Positions 43,661-53,849 of a stretch of DNA of 64,000 nt are shown here, piece by piece (the stretch's first letter is position 1; every line of letters begins with the position of its first letter). The notes under the pieces were generated by a model. The model made no database searches. It was not told the origin of the DNA and saw nothing but the letters and a program-made list of their open reading frames with translations. The stretch lies in NCBI GenBank assembly GCA_020796225.1, contig CM036771.1, forward strand, positions 33,678,703-33,742,702. The letters run 5' to 3'. Both the position numbers and the translations under genes were made by a program. The stretch is from Arion vulgaris (taxonomy: Eukaryota > Mollusca > Gastropoda > Stylommatophora > Arionidae).

Positions 43661-44045
43661 TTAAAAAAGGATGTAGTTACAGATACTAAAGCCCATGATG
43701 ACCATTCTCTCATTCTTGTGATCACCGCTTAGACTGATGTACCAGATTTCCTCATAAATTGTGCTGCTGTTTTTAGGGACTCCGTACAGCTTCTCATTAA
43801 GCTCGGTATATTCCGACCAGGTTTCATTTCTCAGACATGCTAGCAGTGGCAGTCTTGCAGTAGGTGCTCTGCCATCATGTCCTCCGTCTCGCAGTGGCAA
43901 AGGCTAGTTGTGTCAATTTTAAATTTGTTGTGAAGGTCTGTTATGGTGGTACGGAGGCGGAACATGACAACTTGTTCGCTACTTGGGACAGACCATAGTA
44001 CCCATCTTTTGCGCTGTGTTGAAGGTGGTCTTGCGAACACATTTC
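43661..44045 (-). mobile_element. LINE fragment, C-terminal zinc-knuckle tail
   Basis: Minus strand encodes EQVVMFRLRTTITDLHNKFK and then LCHCETEDMMAEHLLQDCHC (C-x-C, H, C pattern), plus RNETWSEYTELNEKLYG in another frame. This is the end of an I/Jockey-like LINE ORF. Confidence 0.85.
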
Positions 44046-44277
44046 TCTATATCTCCCTCTGATATATATCCGGTAGTTGTTTGAGGTAGTTATTCTATCA
44101 TTCTGATCTGTATAGTAAAGTTGATAGCACACAACTGCTATATATATTAATCTTGGGAGAGCTGACTCGCTCACTTCTTGAATATTGTGCAATTCGTTAA
44201 TATTTCTAATGATCATTTCTAACGAACATTTTCTTAAGAAAAGACATTCTAATTGTTTCTTTTCCTTCTTCTTCCAG

Positions 44278-44734
44278 AATCTTGGCAAAGAAATAAAAAC
44301 AGAGACATCGAAATTAAAAAAGGAGGAAGTCATAGTCTGGAAAGAGGGAAAGAGAAATTGAGGAGAGAAAAGATGATAGAGAAGTTCCTCGTCGTAACCT
44401 CTCTCAGGCCGGTCGTATTGTGAAAGAGCCACAACAAGACTTTCGCGTGAAGAGGAGAGATGTGAGAGATATAAAAGATGGGAAAAATTTCAACAAAGAT
44501 ATGGGAAGACCAGGGGATGGAAGAAAAGGCAATAGAGATGTTGGTAAAGTTGATAGAGGAGAGAGGAGGGATGAGAACAGAGAGAGAACGGGAGAAAGAG
44601 ATGACCATAGAGGTAGTAGCCTTAACAAGGAAAGAGACAGGGAACGAGATAGGAGAGGAGGGTCGTTGGACCGCGACCGAGAGGATAGAGGCAGAAGAAA
44701 TGGTGGAGGTTTCAATGCTTCCCATAGCCAACAG
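44278..44734 (+). CDS. ZC3H13: ZC3H13-like, exon 10: RE/RD-rich, apparent frameshift
   Basis: 457 bp, acceptor cttcttccag/AATC, donor CAACAG/GTTTGT. Starts in the exon 9 phase with SWQRNKNRDIEIKKGGSHSL, then from about 44345 the open frame is two on: REIEERKDDREVPRRNLSQA, GRIVKEPQQDFRVKRRDVRD, and GERDDHRGSSLNKERDRERD up to FNASHSQQ. One missing base near agagggaaagag (44343-44352) explains it. The Arg/Asp/Glu dipeptide-rich region parallels the RDRE/RERE tracts of vertebrate ZC3H13. The donor is immediately followed by the 72-bp minisatellite. Confidence 0.8.
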
Positions 44735-44736
44735 GT

Positions 44737-46080
44737 TTGTTAACTCACCCTCCTTCTCAAACATTAACTTGTATCCATAACTTTTTGTCCATCTCTCCTG
44801 TTTAACTCACCCTCCTTCTCAAACATTAACTTGCATCCGTAACTTTTTGTCCATCTCTCCTGTTTAACTCACCTTCCTTCTCAAACATTAACTTGCATCC
44901 GTAACTTTTTGTCCATCTCTCCTGTGTTTGTAGTTAATGTTAACTTCCCTCCTTCTTCATCAAACTTATTACTTGCATCCATAACTCTTTTGTCCATCTC
45001 TCTTCCTGTGTGTTAATGTTAACTCACCCTCCTTCTCAAACATTAACTTGCATCCATAACTTTTTGTCCATCTCTCCTGTGTAGTTAATGTTAACTCACC
45101 CTCCTTCTCAAACATTAACTTGCATCCATAACTTTTTGTCCATCTCTCCTGTGTAGTTAATGTTAACTCACCCTCCTTCTCAAACATTAACTTGCATCCA
45201 TAACTTTTTGTCCATCTCTCCTGTGTAGTTAATGTTAACTCACCCTCCTTCTCAAACATTAACTTGCATCCGTAACTTTTTGTCCATCTCTCCTGTGTAG
45301 TTAATGTTAACTCACCCTCCTTCTCAAACATTAACTTGCATCCGTAACTTTTTGTCCATCTCTCCTGTGTAGTTAATGTTAACTCACCCTCCTTCTCAAA
45401 CATTAACTTGCATCCGTAACTTTTTGTCCATCTCTCCTGTGTAGTTAATGTTAACTCACCCTCCTTCTCAAACATTAACTTGCATCCGTAACTTTTTGTC
45501 CATCTCTCCTGTGTAGTTAATGTTAACTCACCCTCCTTCTCAAACATTAACTTGCATCCGTAACTTTTTGTCCATCTCTCCTGTTTGTAGTTAATTTAAC
45601 TCACCTCCTTCTCAAACTTAACTTGCATCCTAACTTTTTGTCCATCTCTCCTGTTTGTAGTTAATGTTAACTCACCTTCCTTCTCAAACATTAACTTGCA
45701 TCCATAACTTTTTGTCCATCTCTCCTGAGTAGTTAATGTTAACTCACCCTCCTTCTCAAACATAACTGCATCCTAACTTTTGTCCATCTCTCCTGTTTGT
45801 AGCTTAATGTTCTCCTTCCCTTCTCAAAATTAACTTGCATCCATACTTTTTGTCCATCTCTCTGGTGTTAATGTTAACTCACCCTCTTACTCAAACATTA
45901 GTTCATCGTAACTTTTTCCATCTCTCCTGTTTGTAGTTTGTTAACTCACCTCCTTCTCAAACATTAACTTGCATCCATAACTTTTGTCCATCTCTCTGTT
46001 GTAGTTAAAGTTAACTCACCTCCTTCTCAAACATTAACTTGCATCCATAACTTTTGTCCATCTCTCCTGTTTGTAGTTCT
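44737..46080. repeat. 72-bp minisatellite, intron 10
   Basis: About 18 units containing gttaactcaccctccttctc, aaacattaacttgcatccgt and ttttgtccatctctcctgtg plus tagttaat. Central units are near identical, and the outer ones have deletions. Starts two bases after the exon 10 donor. The 24-codon period leaves a long minus-strand ORF that is an artefact. Confidence 0.97.
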
Positions 46081-47690
46081 TCCTCTCTTAATATAAGATT
46101 ATTAGTTCTGTCGTGTAGTTCTCCCTCTCTTAATATAAGTATTAGTTCTGTTCTCTCTGTGTTTGTAGTTCTTCCTCTCTTAATATAAGTATTAGTTCTG
46201 TGCGTGTAGTTCTCCCTCTCTTAATATAAGTATTAGTTCTGTGCTGTAGTTCTCCCTCTCTTAATATAAGTATTAGGTTCTGTGTGTGTAGTTCTCCTCT
46301 CTTAATATAAGTATTAGTTCTGTTCTCTTCTGTGTTTGTAGTTCTCCCTCTCTTAATATAAGTATTAGTTCTGTGCGTGTAGTTCTCCCTCTCTTAATAT
46401 AAGTATTAGTTTGTTCTCGTGTGTAGTTCTCCTCTCTTAATATAAGTATTAGTTCTGTTCTCTCTGTGTTTGTAGTTCTCCCTCTCTTAATATAAGTATT
46501 AGTTCTGTCTGTGTAGTTCTCCTCTCTTAATATAAGTATTAGTTCTGTGCGTGTAGTTCTCCCTCTCTTAATATAAGTATTAGTTCTGTTCTCTCTGTGT
46601 TTGTAGTTCTTCCATTTTTTCTATAATATAAGTATTAGTTCTGTTCTCTCTGTGTTTGTAGTTCTTCCTCTCTTAATATAAGTATTAGTTCTGTGCGTGT
46701 AGTTCTCCCTCTCTTAATATAAGTATTAGTTTTCTCTGTCGTGTAGTTCTCCTCTCTTAATATAAGTATTAGTTCTAGTTCTCTCTGTGTGTAGTTCTTC
46801 CTCTCTTAATATAAGTATTAGTTCTGTTCTCTCTGTGTTTGTAGTTCTTCCTCTCTTAATATAAGTATTAGTTCTGTTCTCTCTGTGTTTGTAGTTCTTC
46901 CTCTCTTAATATAAGTATTAGTTCTGTTCTCTCTGTGTGTAGTTCTCCTCTCTTAATATAAGTATTAGTTCTGTTCTCTCTGTGTTTGTAGTTCTCCCTC
47001 TCTTAATATAAGTATTAGTTCTGTTCTCTCTGTGTTTGTAGTTCTCCCTCTCTTAATATAAGTATTAGTTCTGTACTCTCTGTGCGTGTAGTTCTCCCTC
47101 TCTTAATATAAGTATTAGTTCTGTACTCTCTGTGCGTGTAGTTCTCCCTCTCTTAATATAAGTATTAGTTCTGTTCTCTCTGTGTTTGTAGTTCTCCCTC
47201 TCTTAATATAAGTATTAGTTCTGTTCTCTCTGTGTGTAGTTCTCCTCTCTTAATATAAGTATTAGTTCTGTTCTCTCTGTCGTGTAGTTCTCCCTCTCTT
47301 AATATAAGTATTAGTTCTGTTATCTCTCTGTAGTTCTCCCTCTCTTAATATAAGTATTAGTTCTGTTCTCTCTCTGTAGTTCTCCCTCTCTTAATATAAG
47401 TATTAGTTCTGTTCTCTCTCTGTAGTTCTCCCTCTCTTAATATAAGTATTAGTTCTGTTCTCTCTCTGTAGTTCTCCCTCTCTTAATATAAGTATTAGTT
47501 CTGTTCTCTCTCTGTAGTTCTCCCTCTCTTAATATAAGTATTAGTTCTGTTATCTCTCTGTAGTTCTCCCTCTCTTAATATAAGTATTAGTTCTGTTTCT
47601 CTCTTGTTTGTAGTTCTTCCTCTCTTAATATAAGTATTAGTTCTGTTCTCTCTGTGTTTAAAGTTCTACCTCTCTTAATATAAGTATTCA
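46081..47690. repeat. About 50-bp minisatellite, intron 10
   Basis: About 35 units of variable length containing tagttctccctctcttaata, taagtattagttctgttctc and tctgtgtttg. Length differences lie mostly in the ctctctgtgtttg part. Confidence 0.96.
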
Positions 47691-47694
47691 CAAA

Positions 47695-47888
47695 ATAGAT
47701 GAGACTGCAGTAAAACTATTTGATTGGCAAAATACGTAATCACAAAGTACTGTAGTTTTACAAATTACAAAAACAATGACAAAATACAGCAACGTTTGAC
47801 CAACAAGGCCTTTATCAAGCAAACGAACAACAGGAGTGACAAATTAAAAAAACAAATGGACGACTAAATACAAACGTTTCTAATGAAA
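47695..47888. mobile_element. Foldback-family copy inserted in minisatellite
   Basis: gactgcagtaaaactattt, gtactgtagttttacaaat, caacgtttgaccaacaagg and cctttatcaagcaaacg, as in 6712-6850. Repeat unit sequence resumes right after it. Confidence 0.85.
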
Positions 47889-47944
47889 ATATAAGTATTA
47901 GTTCTGTTCTCTTTGTGTTTGTAGTTCTACCTCTCTTAATATGT

Positions 47945-48371
47945 GTTCTTTCTCTCACCTTACTTTCAACTTTCCTTCACTACTCCTGATCATCTCTCTT
48001 CATAGTTCAACTTTCCTTCACTACTCCTGATCCTCTCTCACTCAATCTCTCTTCATAGTTCAACTTTCCTTCACTACTCCTGATCCTCTCTCAATCTCTC
48101 TTCATGGTTCATAGTTCAACTTTCCTTCGCTACTCCAGATCCTCTCTCAATCTCTCTTCATAGTTCAACTTTCCTTCACTACTCCTGATCCTCTCTCACT
48201 CAATCTCTCTTCATAGTTCAACTTTCCTTCACTACTCCAGATCCTCTCTCACTCAATCTCTCTTCATAGTTCAACTTTCCTTCACTACTCCAGATCCTCT
48301 CTCACTCAATCTCTCTTCATAGTTCAACTTTCCTTCACTACTCCTGATCCTCTCTCACTCAATCTCTCTTC
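47945..48371. repeat. About 50-bp minisatellite, intron 10, left block
   Basis: Units with tcaactttccttcactactc, ctgatcctctctcactcaat and ctctcttcatagt. Continues after the solo LTR. Confidence 0.95.
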
Positions 48372-48375
48372 ATAG

Positions 48376-48698
48376 TGTCATAGTTCCCCAGATGGCAGCG
48401 GAGGAATGGACAGTTAGCCAGATAGTTAGAGTAGTATAATTAGATTATTTAATAGTTGAGACTATGTGTTGTACTCTCTATGCAGAAGTGCAACACATAA
48501 CTACAAGACACGACGTTTTTGTGTAGTAAAATAGTGACGTGTTAGTAACGATAGGAAGAGATGACATAAACATTGGGCACGACCAGACGTGTTCATGCAT
48601 TGTCCGCAAGTAATAATAATAAATGTAAATGAAATGATTCCACCTTGTTCGTTTGGTATATGCGTGTGAGGCCCTTAGAAAATACTGCCCCTACTACA
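48376..48698 (+). mobile_element. Candidate solo LTR
   Basis: 323-bp block starting TGTCATAG and ending CTACTACA, flanked by the 4-bp duplication atag (48372-48375 and 48699-48702), and placed inside the minisatellite so both edges are exact. Contains an AATAAA-like signal at about 48618. No internal retroelement region remains. Orientation is inferred from the AATAAA. Confidence 0.78.
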
Positions 48699-48702
48699 AT
48701 AG

Positions 48703-49485
48703 TTCATAGTTCAACTTTCCTTCACTACTCCTGATCCTCTCTCACTCAATCTCTCTTCATAGTTCAACTTTCCTTCACTACTCCTGATCCTCTCTCAATC
48801 TCTCTTCATAGTTCATAGTTCAACTTTTCTTCACTACTCCAGATCCTCTCTCAATCTCTCTCCATAGTTCAACTTTTCTTCACTACTCCTGATCCTCTCT
48901 CTCTCAATCTCTCTTCATAGTTCAACTTTCCTTCACTACTCCTGATCCTCTCTCACTCAATCTCTCTTCATAGTTCAACTTTCCTTCACTACTCCTGATC
49001 CTCTCTCAATCTCTCTTCATAGTTCATAGTTCAACTTTCCTTCACTACTCCTGATCCTCTCTCAATCTCTCTTCATAGTTCATAGTTCAACTTTCCTTCA
49101 CTACTCCAGATCCTCTCTCTCTCAATCTCTCTTCATAGTTCATAGTTCAACTTTCCTTCACTACTCCAGATCCTCTCTCTCTCAATCTCTCTTCATAGTT
49201 CATAGTTCAACTTTCCTTCACTACTCCAGATCCTCTCTCAATCTCTCTTCATAGTTCATAGTTCAACTTTCCTTCACTACTCCAGATCCTCTCTCAATCT
49301 CTCTTCATAGTTCATAGTTCAACTTTCCTTCACTACTCCAGATCCTCTCTCAATCTCTCTTCATAGTTCATAGTTCAACTTTCCTTCACTACTCCAGATC
49401 CTCTCTCAATCTCTCTTCATAGTTCATAGTTCAACTTTCCTTCACTACTCCAGATCCTCTTTCACTCAATCTCTCTTCATCTATA
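48703..49485. repeat. About 50-bp minisatellite, intron 10, right block
   Basis: Same units as 47945-48371, with the variant containing ttcatagttcatagttcaac predominating and ccagatcctctc replacing cctgatcctctc. Confidence 0.95.
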
Positions 49486-49567
49486 TAACTATCAGCTAGC
49501 ACCAAAGCTACAAATTCATTGTAAAAAAAATATATCTGTATATATTGATCTGACATTCCTCTAACAG

Positions 49568-49724
49568 GTTGAGCGCGTAGGTCGGTTCCCACATGGAGTC
49601 ATTGATGATGAACGAGACAGACGAAACTTTGAAGAGGGTGGAGCTCGTTATCCTCCCAATGATGGTCCTAGGATGGGACAGTTCCAGAGTGATAGAGGTC
49701 GTCTGAGAGGTGGATTTAACAGAG
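49568..49724 (+). CDS. ZC3H13: ZC3H13-like, exon 11
   Basis: 157 bp, acceptor cctctaacag/GTTG, donor AGAG/GTATGC. Phase 0 in, phase 1 out. Encodes VERVGRFPHGVIDDERDRRN, FEEGGARYPPNDGPRMGQFQ and SDRGRLRGGFNR. Arg/Gly-rich (RGG-like) low complexity. Confidence 0.9.
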
Positions 49725-49799
49725 GTATGCTTTTCTAATTAGCCATAACAAATATATTGGAAATATAGGTTCATTTCTTTCCGTTGATTCCTCTTTTCA

Positions 49800-50265
49800 T
49801 CCAACTTCTATCCATTGGTAAATCAGAAATGTAGAATTGAGAATCTGATCTCCCTGGGTGAAATCCCACTTAAAGAGGTAGAATCATACACATACTTGGG
49901 TAGCAATGTAGACAAAGAGGGTGGAGCAGATAGAGATGTTAAAATAAGAATATAGAAGGGAAGAGAAGCTTTGATCGCACTGGGAAATCTATGAAAGTAT
50001 ATAGAAATCAAATCTAGCAAAAAAATTTGGATATTTAACTCTAATGTTAAAGCAGTTTTGCTATATCTGTCAAAAACATGGAGAACAGCTAAAATAATAA
50101 AGCATAAATTGAAAACATTCATCAACTGGTTTCTCGAGAATAGAGGGACTGAGTTGGTATGATAAGGTCACAAATGAGAAACTTATGGAGAGAAAACAAG
50201 ACAGATTCCAGGGAACAAAGAAGTTTTAAAAAAAGACGCAGGCGCTGGATAGGACACGCTATTTG
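49800..50265 (+). mobile_element. LINE fragment (RTE-like tail)
   Basis: EVESYTYLGSNVDKEGGADR, KTWRTAKIIKHKLKTFINWF and RRRRWIGHAI in broken frames. Confidence 0.88.
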
Positions 50266-50299
50266 AAAATCAGAAGGGAATATAAGAAGAAGGGTCTAT

Positions 50300-50645
50300 T
50301 CCTGGAGCCCACAATAGCCTCCTTCCATAATGGTCTTCTCCAACACTTCATGTCCTATTATATGTCCAAAATACATCAGTTTTCTTATTTGTAGCATCAG
50401 CCAGTTGTCTTTGATTTTTTTGGGGTCTTTTTAGATAGATCTAATTGTTCTCTTCTCTGTCCATGATATACCGAGCACTCTTCTGTAACACTTTATCTTT
50501 AAAGGCACATATATTTTCCACTGCGTTTTTAATTGTCTATGCTTTTTCACCTGTATGATGCCACTGGGAATATGCATGCTCTTGTATTCTGATCTTTGTT
50601 TTCCTATCAGTTTCATTCCATACCATTTTTAGTTGTTTAATTTTC
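50300..50645 (-). mobile_element. LINE 3' fragment
   Basis: Minus strand: KCYRRVLGISWTEKRTIRSI and an MVWNETDRKTKIRVQEHAYS-like segment, the same family as 1-400. Confidence 0.8.
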
Positions 50646-50709
50646 ACATAGCAAACATGAGCAATTGCAAAGTCTACAAAATTGTTAAACTATTTTTATT
50701 TTATCTCAG

Positions 50710-51550
50710 GATCTGGTCGTGGGCGAACATCAGGACGAGGAGGCAGAGAGTGGGATGACAGAGGAAGGAGAGAAGGAGAAGGTTTCAGGGAGGAATGGGA
50801 AGGAGGTAGAGAAACCAGGGGTGTTTTTGGAGGATATCATGATGATGGAGGGAGGGATTTTGGAGCTCTCAGAGATGATAGAAGAGGAATTGGAAGAGAT
50901 GATAGGTTACTGCCTCATCTGGGACCTTGGAATGATTCCAACAAACCTCCGCTTCTGGGACCAGACTCCAGAGATCGAAGTTTGCGAGGTCAAGGCTACC
51001 GTGAAGACTACGAAACCAGAAAACATTGAACGAAGAGATTGGAAACAAAGAGAAAGTTCTCAAGAATCTTCCACTCAAAAGTTGTCACGGGAAGCAGACG
51101 TTGGACAAAGTGGAAAAGGCCAGATTAGTGGAGATAGCAGGTTAAAAAGTGCTGCTAAACCTACAAATGATCTCCCTGGTAAAGACAAAATGGCCACCCG
51201 AGATATTCGAACTAAAAATGTTGAGAAATCTGACAATGCTGTTTTGAATGTGAAATCAGAATCAGTGAAGGCAGAGTCACCAATAGCCAGGGATGAGCCT
51301 TCTCTAGCCACACTCTTCTCTCAGACTGAAACTGCTCCAATCAAGAAGAAACCCGCTAAAAGTTTTGGAGGAAGAAAAGCCCCAAAAGACTGCAGATGAC
51401 AGTAAAAATGTGAGAAAATGAAACCGGGCTAGCTGGACGGATGGCAGGCGGAGCAAGACGGATTCCTGAGAGGAAGGACCTGATTACTTCAGTTGGTGGT
51501 GCTGCAGGAGAGAAAGAAGCAGTTGTTGGAGGCAAGAAGACTGATGTACA
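50710..51550 (+). CDS. ZC3H13: ZC3H13-like, exon 12: large RG/RD-rich exon with frameshifts
   Basis: 841 bp, acceptor ttatctcag/GATC, donor GTACA/GTAAGT. From phase 1 it reads GSGRGRTSGRGGREWDDRGR to RSLRGQGYREDYETRKH and stops. Removing one A in agaaaac (about 51018-51024) restores NIERRDWKQRESSQESSTQK through LATLFSQTETAPIKKKPAKS. Two more single-base shifts in A-runs near 51385 and 51416 lead to NETGLAGRMAGGARRIPERK and then GKKTDVQ, whose phase 2 end fits exon 13. The segment is disordered and RGG/SR-like. The three shifts all sit in AAAA runs. Confidence 0.78.
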
Positions 51551-51624
51551 GTAAGTTTATTGTGAATTTATTGTCATCCTCTGTATTATTTATTAATTGA
51601 AAAATAGATATTAGCTACAGTGTA

Positions 51625-51840
51625 TTAACCCTTTGAATTCTGGCCACCTGCACCTTAGAAACCCACTTCCCTGAGCTCCTGAGCAAAAACAGCCAGAGTT
51701 ATAATAAAACATGATAATTTAGCACACTTCCTGGTAACAACAGATGGCAGATGTAAATCAGAAATAAAGAACAAAATATTGCAGGCCAAAGCTGCGTTCT
51801 AGAAAATGAGAAGCATTATATGCAACAAGTCAATTGAGGT
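51625..51840. other. Intron 12 sequence with possible MITE end
   Basis: TTAACCCTTTGAATTC at about 51626 looks like a left end of a TTAA-type MITE, but no right end was found. Confidence 0.35.
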
Positions 51841-52275
51841 GAGAATGAGAGTTATTCAGTGCTACATAGAGCCAATACTTGCATACGGATGCAAGTCATG
51901 ATAGTAAACAAACAGATGGAAAAATCCCTGGAGACCACAGAGATGTGTAGTTTCTCAGAAGAATGATGAGAGTCCCATTGACTGTCAGACTGACGAATGT
52001 GAGTGTTGTTTGAGGCCAAGACACAGAAAACTTATCAATATAAGAAAGAGGCCATCATCATTTTTAATAAATTTTATGAGAGGGGAATGTTTAAAACACA
52101 TTTTGATAACCGGTAAAAATCAAAGAAAGACAAGACAGGCTGACAATTTTAGATATCCTGACTTCATTGCACAGAAGAATGTCAACATCTGAGATGATAG
52201 CAAATAACAGGTACATAGATTTGTGGAGATCCATGATCGCCTACTCCAGCTGACACAGCACCTGAAGATGATGGT
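51840..52275 (+). mobile_element. LINE 3' fragment
   Basis: ttattcagtgctacatagag, gaatgtcaacatctgagatg and gatttgtggagatccatgat, homologous to 2180-2590. Confidence 0.82.
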
Positions 52276-52624
52276 GGTGACACCTAGACTTGAGTTATCA
52301 GAACTACCTCTGAAATCGGAGAAGGTCCGCTTGTATGGCGAGGAAACCAATAAAATGGTAAGCAGGCCTTCACGCAAAAATCAGTCAGAAGCGCCATGGC
52401 TATGCCTGAATTCATAGCAGATGAATTCAGAAGAAGAAGAAGTTATCAGAAACATTACTCTTAGACTGAGTTTTTAGCCAATACACTTTTAGTTATTAGC
52501 CATTACACCGTGACTATAACTTATCAGAACCATCACACATGGGTGATTCGATATCAACCAATACACATTGGCTACAAGTTTTCAAACCATTCTTTAGTAA
52601 TAAACAAGTTGATGTTTTAAAGTT

Positions 52625-52850
52625 CACATCAATGAAAAATGTTAGTAACATTCACATCATTTTAGAAAGTTTTGTAAAATTCACACCATTTTAGAAAGCC
52701 TTATTACAAGTTCACTCATTATTTTAGAAAGTTTAATAAAATTCACCCTTTTTTTCCATTTTAGAAAGTTTAATAAAATTCACATCATTTTAGAAAGCTG
52801 AGTAAAATTCACATCATTTAGAAAGTTTAGAAAAATTCACACTTGTGTGA
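52625..52850. repeat. About 30-bp degenerate tandem repeat
   Basis: Six or seven copies of ttcacatcattttagaaagt followed by ttaataaaa-like spacer, just before exon 13. Confidence 0.88.
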
Positions 52851-52932
52851 AATAATAAAGTAATTTTCATGTTATTTCACAAGACATATTTTGATAATTT
52901 GGGAAGTTTAAACATTTATTGTTCTTTCTCAG

Positions 52933-53164
52933 AGACAAGTCTCGAAGTTTGTCTCCGAAAGGCTCTCAGAAGAGTATCGATTCCCACTGCTCTCAGTCAA
53001 AGACATCCCGAAGGTCATCAAGGTCACCAGATTCTAAGAAAATACCTGTCAAACCACCGGGTAATAGATTTGCACCGGATCTACTAAGTCACCTCGGGAA
53101 ACTCTCCCGATCACCAGCACCCTCATCTGGTAGGGAGAGGGATCGAGATCGTGGGAAAGTTGAG
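52933..53164 (+). CDS. ZC3H13: ZC3H13-like, exon 13: RS-rich
   Basis: 232 bp, acceptor gttctttctcag/AGAC, donor GTTGAG/GTAAAT. Phase 2 in, phase 0 out. Encodes DKSRSLSPKGSQKSIDSHCS, KTSRRSSRSPDSKKIPVKPP, GNRFAPDLLSHLGKLSRSPA and SGRERDRDRGKVE. SR-type phosphorylation sites abound. NRFAPDLLSHLGKL is a short hydrophobic motif that may bind a partner. Confidence 0.9.
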
Positions 53165-53373
53165 GTAAATGACCCATATACTTATATGGTCATTAACATA
53201 TTTACTTAGATGTTCAATACCATATTTATTCATTTCTTTATTTACATAATCACTAACACATTCATTTACACACTCAACACATGCACACTTTCTCACACTT
53301 AGTTAATTGTGAAGTAAACTTTGTCGATCTTGATGATGTTTTCTTGATCTTCCATTTCTCTTGATGCACTCAG

Positions 53374-53506
53374 AAACCAAGAATACCTGACAGAGGAAAG
53401 AAGCGGGAAAGGTCAAGGTCTCATTCAAGGTCGGGCTCAGAGTCGAGGCATAGCAGCCAAAGTGAAAGTCACAGGGACAAACGAGGAAGGGTGTCCTCTG
53501 ATAGTG
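53374..53506 (+). CDS. ZC3H13: ZC3H13-like, exon 14: RS-rich, ends inside a tandem repeat
   Basis: 133 bp, acceptor gatgcactcag/AAAC, donor AGTG/GTATGT. Phase 0 in, phase 1 out. Encodes KPRIPDRGKKRERSRSHSRS, GSESRHSSQSESHRDKRGRV and SSDS. The last 11 bases (ctctgatagtg) are the first copy of the 21-bp minisatellite that follows, so the donor is repeated downstream. The reading frame remains open through the array until about 53745. Confidence 0.9.
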
Positions 53507-53720
53507 GTATGTTGTACTCTGTTAGTTGTATGTTGTACTCTGATAGTGGTATGTTGTACCCCAATAGTGGTATGTTGTTCTCTGTTAGTGGCATGTTGTA
53601 CTCTGATAGTGGTATGTTGTACTCTGATAGTGGTATATTGTACTCTTATAGTGATATGTTGTACCCTGATAGTGGTATGTTGCACTCTGCTAAAGCTATG
53701 TTGTACCCTGCTAGAGGTAT
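53496..53720 (+). repeat. 21-bp minisatellite containing the 5' splice site
   Basis: About 10 units of 21 bp, consensus gtatgttgtactctgatagtg with the last nucleotide next to the next gt. At least six units have GTATGT (units 1-4, 6 and 9), one has GCATGT, and the array ends with GTATGG. Confidence 0.95.
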
Positions 53721-53849
53721 GGGACCGTGCGATTGTTCTATATAATCCTTTGTTCGTCTAATTATTGTTAATTGTATGCATAATCATCATCAAGAGCCAA
53801 GAAGATTCTAGAAATCGGCTGACAGCATTTTGATTTTGATCAGCTCACT

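Noticed and set aside
44969..45547. 192-residue minus-strand ORF with MFEKEGELTLTTQERW repeats
   Set aside because: 72-bp minisatellite read in an open frame inside an intron; no promoter or conserved protein.
46081..49485. CRISPR-like array of regular repeats
   Set aside because: Units are directly tandem without unique spacers, in a eukaryotic intron.
52223..52430. Possible ZC3H13-like exon (PRLELSELPLKSEKVRLYGE)
   Set aside because: Exons 12 and 13 already join in phase, no strong acceptor precedes it, and it follows directly on a LINE tail and ends in a GAAGAAG tail.
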